Below are positions 6,009-8,517 of a stretch of 8,517 bases of DNA, piece after piece. Origin of the DNA: Boseongicola sp. SB0662_bin_57 (lineage in GTDB: Bacteria > Pseudomonadota > Alphaproteobacteria > Rhodobacterales > Rhodobacteraceae); contig VXPN01000442.1 in NCBI GenBank assembly GCA_009839535.1, forward strand, positions 1 to 8,517, written 5' to 3'. The position numbers and the translations under genes are program-made. Numbering within the stretch: position 1 is the first letter of the stretch; the number at the start of each line of letters is the position of its first letter. The notes beneath the pieces were generated by a model, which made no database searches, was not told where the DNA came from, and saw only the letters and a program-made list of their open reading frames with translations.

Positions 6009-7039
6009 CAATGTGCCTTGGCGGTGAAGTCGCGCCAGGTGCGGATCAGCACGGGTGTCAGCAGGATCACAACGCCGAGGATCGTCAGCATCGAGGTCGC
6101 GCTGGCGGAGGCGTAGAGCGGATTGCCGGCTTCACGAAGGTCGCTGACGATGAAGGTGCTCAGTGACTGGGCGTGAGCCTCCGCCTGGAAACTGACCAGC
6201 GGCTCGAACACCCGGAAATTGTCCATCAGAAGCATCAGCGTGACGAAGGACACGAGCGGCATCAGGTGTGGAACCACGACGCTGATCATCGTCTGCCACT
6301 TGTTGGCTCCATCCACACGGGCAGCCTCCAACGTGTCCTGGGGCACCGTTTGCAGCCCGGCGTAAAACGTGATGAACGCGAAAGGCAGGGTGTGCCAGAC
6401 CCCGTAGACCATCAGCATGATCCACATGAGCGGCGTCGAGGCCTTGATGCTGAGAGACGGGTCGTTGAAGATGTTCTGAAGCGTTGCGCCGATGATGCCT
6501 TCACCATCGACCATCCAGGAAAGGATCATCGAGCCGACAATCGTCGCGACAAGGAAAGGCAAGAGCGAGATGAAAATCGCGACGCCGCGGAATGCCTTGG
6601 GCAGGTTGTTTACGCCGACGGCAACGGCCAGCCCGAAAACCAGGACCAGGGGCGTCACGACAAAGGTGTAGGTCAGCGTAAAGACCAGGGCCTTGTAGAA
6701 TTTCAGGTCCATTATGCCATCAATGAAGGATGACAATCCGGTTGATGTGCGCCAGACCTCGGCGATCTCTGCGGACGCGAGGTGGGAGCGGTCAAAATAC
6801 GTGGCCAGGCCGTTGAACTGGCCAAGAGGCTGCTCTTCGCGCAGCTTGGCAGTCGCTTCTGTATCAACCTGGGTTTCCTCGACACAGCCGAAGGGGCCGC
6901 AGCTTTCAGAGACCACCAGAACCTGTTCGTGCTGCACAAACAGCGACTGGATGAAGACCGAGACGATGGGCAGGGCGATAAAGAGTATCATCGCCGAGAG
7001 TGTCGGCAAGATGAACCAAAAGAACGTTCGGTGTTTCAT
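6008..7039 (-). CDS. Carbohydrate ABC transporter permease, MalF-like
   Basis: A 343-residue inner-membrane protein, longer than many six-helix CUT1 permeases (about 290-310) because of a large periplasmic loop. Membrane segments are approximately residues 8-33, 114-143, 150-176, 203-228, 258-278 and 314-337. The cytoplasmic EAA loop is at 238-261 (EAARVDGANKWQTMISVVVP), matching the consensus well. The loop between helices 1 and 2 (about 36-112) is rich in charged residues and contains CGPFGC (47-52), two cysteines that could form a small disulfide-closed turn facing the periplasm. This protein pairs with the MalG-like subunit to form the channel. The ATG at 7039 gives a normal cytoplasmic start (MKHRTFFWFILP); its Shine-Dalgarno sequence is weak (GGGG). 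The gene lies 68 bases after the binding-protein gene, across a strong hairpin. The substrate is not readable from sequence. Confidence 0.92.
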   Translation of the reverse strand: MKHRTFFWFILPTLSAMILFIALPIVSVFIQSLFVQHEQVLVVSESCGPFGCVEETQVDTEATAKLREEQPLGQFNGLATYFDRSHLASAEIAEVWRTSTGLSSFIDGIMDLKFYKALVFTLTYTFVVTPLVLVFGLAVAVGVNNLPKAFRGVAIFISLLPFLVATIVGSMILSWMVDGEGIIGATLQNIFNDPSLSIKASTPLMWIMLMVYGVWHTLPFAFITFYAGLQTVPQDTLEAARVDGANKWQTMISVVVPHLMPLVSFVTLMLLMDNFRVFEPLVSFQAEAHAQSLSTFIVSDLREAGNPLYASASATSMLTILGVVILLTPVLIRTWRDFTAKAH

Positions 7040-7071
7040 CGCATGTGCCCCGTCGTGAAATCCAATGGGTT

Positions 7072-7097
7072 GAAGAGGGCCCCCGAGGGCCCCCTTC
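7072..7097 (-). promoter_or_regulatory. Strong intercistronic stem-loop between the binding-protein and permease genes
   Basis: GAAG (7072-7075) pairs with CTTC (7094-7097), one A-C mismatch follows, then GGGCCC (7077-7082) pairs with GGGCCC (7087-7092) around the loop CCGA. It lies 10 bases past the binding-protein stop on the minus strand and has no U-tract on its 3' side. Such hairpins after a solute-binding-protein gene are known, as in the E. coli malE-malF gap, to protect the upstream mRNA and lower downstream expression. That role is inferred here. Confidence 0.65.
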
Positions 7098-7107
7098 AGC
7101 GGAGAGG

Positions 7108-8352
7108 CTACTGCAGGAAGCCTGCTTCCTTCGCAGCGGTCCGGTAAGCCGCTTCAACGTCAGCCAGAGCGTCTTCCGCGCTCTCGTCACCCTTGTAGAA
7201 GTCCACCAGTTCGGAACCCAGTGCGTTGTGCATCAGGTTGATGAACGGGATCATCGGGTAAGGCTTGGCGCCAGCTGTCGCAGTTGCCGAGACACCTGCC
7301 GCTGCCGGGCCGGGCTGGAAGCCGTCGATCAGCCAGATGGCCTTGTCGTTGTGCTCTTCCATCAGGTCAGGGGTCAGACCGCTGACCAGAGCCGCAAAGG
7401 TGGCTTCCGCGTCTTCGTCCGGAATGTTCTTGGCGACGGTCACGCCATCCCACCACAGGGTTGCGGCCGGTGTCGATCCGCCGCCTGCCGTGGGTGCTGC
7501 AGACAAGACGGTGTTTGACGTGACTTCGTCGCTCGAACCCTCGTCGTCAAGAACCGCACCACCGCGCGACCCCCACATGATGGCCATGGCCGCCTTGCCG
7601 GCTTCCCACAGGCCCTGGGTCTCATTCGAGGCATGGCTCAGGTGATCCGGGTGCGTGTACTCGAGCAGCGACTTGATCGTCCCCAGAGCGGCAATGCCTT
7701 CGGGCGAATTGACGTTCGGCTCTGCCGAACCCGGCTTGAACAGCTCGCCGCCGTTGGCGAAGAAGAACAGGTTGAACACTTCGCCGACGTTCCAGCCGAC
7801 CTGCATGTTCATCACGATCGGATGTTCCATGATGCCTGCGGCGCGGATTTTTTCGGCCGCTGCAACGATTTCCTCAACAGTTGCAGGGATCCCTTCGACA
7901 CCGGCCTGCTCGAGGACGTCGGTGCGCGAAAACAGGTGCTGCGAGTTCGCCATGAAGGCCACGGCCATGACGTTGCCGCCGATGGTGATCAGCTGCGACG
8001 GCTTCAGGTGCTGGCCGTATTTTGCAACATATTCGTCCAGCGGGCGGACCAGGCCGTCGTTCATCAGCTGGGTCAGGGTCGAGTTGGCGACGATGACCGA
8101 GGTGTACTCTGCCGGGTTCGGGGTCAGAGCCTGGTTCATCATGTCACGCGTGTTGTCGCGCAGGTTGATGGTGAACTCACCGGCATTTGCCGCGCAATTG
8201 GCTTCGGCGGCGCCGGCAACGGCCTGAATGGCCGGGAAGTCGGAGCCGAGGATCCGGACCGACTTGCCGGACGGACCACAGTCTGCCGCGAATGCTGCCG
8301 AACCCGTAAGGCCAGCCACGGCGCCCGCGAGGGCTACTTTCTTCAGGAACAT
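7108..8352 (-). CDS. Periplasmic solute-binding protein of a CUT1-type ABC importer
   Basis: A 414-residue extracellular solute-binding protein, the usual length for the MalE/UgpB-like family. The N-terminus is a Sec signal peptide: MFLKK, a hydrophobic stretch, then AFA with likely cleavage after Ala22. It is not a lipoprotein: Cys25 is preceded by AAD rather than a lipobox. Cys25 and Cys53 in the mature N-terminal lobe could form a disulfide. Family-typical parts include a segment with LTQLMNDGLVRPLDEYVAKYG, the hinge-proximal VMAVAFMANSQHLFSRTDVLEQAG, WEAGKAAMAIMWGSRG, and an aromatic-rich WWDGVTVAKN that probably lines the ligand site. The ATG at 8352 has a good ribosome binding site. The gene lies between the ATPase and permease genes of the same operon, flanked on both sides by strong hairpins, which would suit the high stoichiometry a binding protein needs. 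The ligand is unknown; a sugar, polyol or related solute is likely. Confidence 0.93.
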   Translation of the reverse strand: MFLKKVALAGAVAGLTGSAAFAADCGPSGKSVRILGSDFPAIQAVAGAAEANCAANAGEFTINLRDNTRDMMNQALTPNPAEYTSVIVANSTLTQLMNDGLVRPLDEYVAKYGQHLKPSQLITIGGNVMAVAFMANSQHLFSRTDVLEQAGVEGIPATVEEIVAAAEKIRAAGIMEHPIVMNMQVGWNVGEVFNLFFFANGGELFKPGSAEPNVNSPEGIAALGTIKSLLEYTHPDHLSHASNETQGLWEAGKAAMAIMWGSRGGAVLDDEGSSDEVTSNTVLSAAPTAGGGSTPAATLWWDGVTVAKNIPDEDAEATFAALVSGLTPDLMEEHNDKAIWLIDGFQPGPAAAGVSATATAGAKPYPMIPFINLMHNALGSELVDFYKGDESAEDALADVEAAYRTAAKEAGFLQ

Positions 8353-8358
8353 TGTATT

Positions 8359-8364
8359 CTCCTT
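8359..8364 (-). promoter_or_regulatory. Ribosome binding site of the binding-protein gene
   Basis: AAGGAG on the minus strand (8364-8359) lies six bases before the ATG at 8352. This near-consensus site fixes the start and is the strongest in the operon, fitting high expression of the binding protein. Confidence 0.8.
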
Positions 8365-8378
8365 GGTCTCTGTTGGTT

Positions 8379-8403
8379 CGGTGCGCCTTGCAACTGCGCA
8401 CCG
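8379..8403 (-). promoter_or_regulatory. Perfect 8-bp stem-loop in the leader of the binding-protein gene
   Basis: CGGTGCGC (8379-8386) is exactly complementary to GCGCACCG (8396-8403), with a nine-base loop. It lies 14 bases upstream of the binding-protein ribosome binding site on the minus strand. No T-tract follows, so it is not a standard terminator; it could be a 5' stabilising structure or an mRNA processing site. Confidence 0.6.
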
Positions 8404-8411
8404 CTCGTTGA

Positions 8412-8437
8412 ACCCCGGACCCTTGCCGGACCGGGGT
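8412..8437 (-). promoter_or_regulatory. 7-bp GC-rich stem-loop just after the ATPase gene
   Basis: ACCCCGG (8412-8418) pairs with CCGGGGT (8431-8437) around a 12-base loop, 12 bases past the ATPase stop on the minus strand. There is no U-tract. With the adjacent stem-loop at 8379-8403 it makes a double-hairpin spacer between the ATPase and binding-protein genes. Confidence 0.55.
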
Positions 8438-8449
8438 CATGGCTCGGGG

Positions 8450-8517
8450 TCAGTCCCCGACGCGCTCTCCCGTCTTCGCATCGAAGAGGTGGCAGTGATC
8501 TGTCGAGATGCGGATCG
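8450..8517 (-). CDS. C-terminal end of an ABC transporter ATPase (MalK/UgpC-like), partial
   Basis: Only the last 21 codons and the TGA stop (8452-8450) are in the window; the gene continues to the right. The visible residues include DHCHLFDAKTGERV, which matches the end of the C-terminal TOBE/regulatory domain of MalK-type ATPases (pattern HLFDxxTGxR). It lies on the same strand just upstream of the binding-protein gene, as expected for the energising subunit of this importer. The call rests on a short piece plus context. Confidence 0.75.
   Translation of the reverse strand, partial: IRISTDHCHLFDAKTGERVGD

Noticed and set aside
3999..8517. The ABC operon as a DMSP or glycine betaine importer feeding DmdA
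   Set aside because: The two dissimilar MalF/MalG-like permeases and MalE-like binding protein belong to the CUT1 carbohydrate class, not the Opu/ProU class; the operon is separate and on the opposite strand from dmdA.
1..8517. CRISPR array or other regularly spaced repeats
   Set aside because: I looked for recurring repeats with regular spacing and saw none; only short hairpin-type inverted repeats are present.

Overview
The window looks like an alphaproteobacterium of the marine Rhodobacteraceae (Roseobacter) type. The grounds are high GC, a clear DMSP demethylase (DmdA) gene, a CUT1-type sugar ABC operon, an alphaproteobacterial RecD2-like helicase and a serine tRNA with an encoded CCA end. 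The assignment rests on gene content and protein style, not on a phylogenetic marker.

Region by region. (1) 1-1668, plus strand: the C-terminal third of an acyl-CoA synthetase whose stop codon directly abuts the start of dmdA. Together they suggest a DmdB-DmdA pair: DmdA would demethylate DMSP to 3-methylmercaptopropionate (MMPA) and the ligase would activate MMPA with CoA. A possible terminator overlaps the dmdA stop codon. (2) 1669-2516: no convincing protein gene. It holds a complete tRNA-Ser(GCU) on the minus strand, with a possible terminator and a weak promoter candidate, then about 575 bases without a recognised gene. (3) 2517-3626, plus: the N-terminal half of a RecD2-type helicase that stops just after its Walker A motif. 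Downstream sequence does not resume the helicase in any frame, so this is a broken gene at a rearrangement breakpoint. (4) 3627-3998: about 370 bases of unassigned DNA that becomes rich in inverted repeats next to the following operon. (5) 3999-8517, minus strand, read right to left: the tail of an ABC ATPase, a periplasmic solute-binding protein, a MalF-like permease, a MalG-like permease and a tandem-domain SnoaL-like protein. All run in one direction with short gaps, so they are probably one operon.

How the genes work together. The right-hand operon would import a carbohydrate-like solute (binding protein, two dissimilar permeases, ATPase) and pair this with a cytoplasmic NTF2-fold/SnoaL-like protein that could act on the imported compound or its derivative. 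The substrate cannot be read from sequence. Strong stem-loops without U-tracts lie on both sides of the binding-protein gene, as expected if that transcript segment is separately stabilised or its level is tuned. The left-hand pair belongs to DMSP demethylation and has no evident link to the transporter. The broken helicase, the orphan DNA around it and the nearby tRNA suggest that the middle of the window is a remodelled junction.
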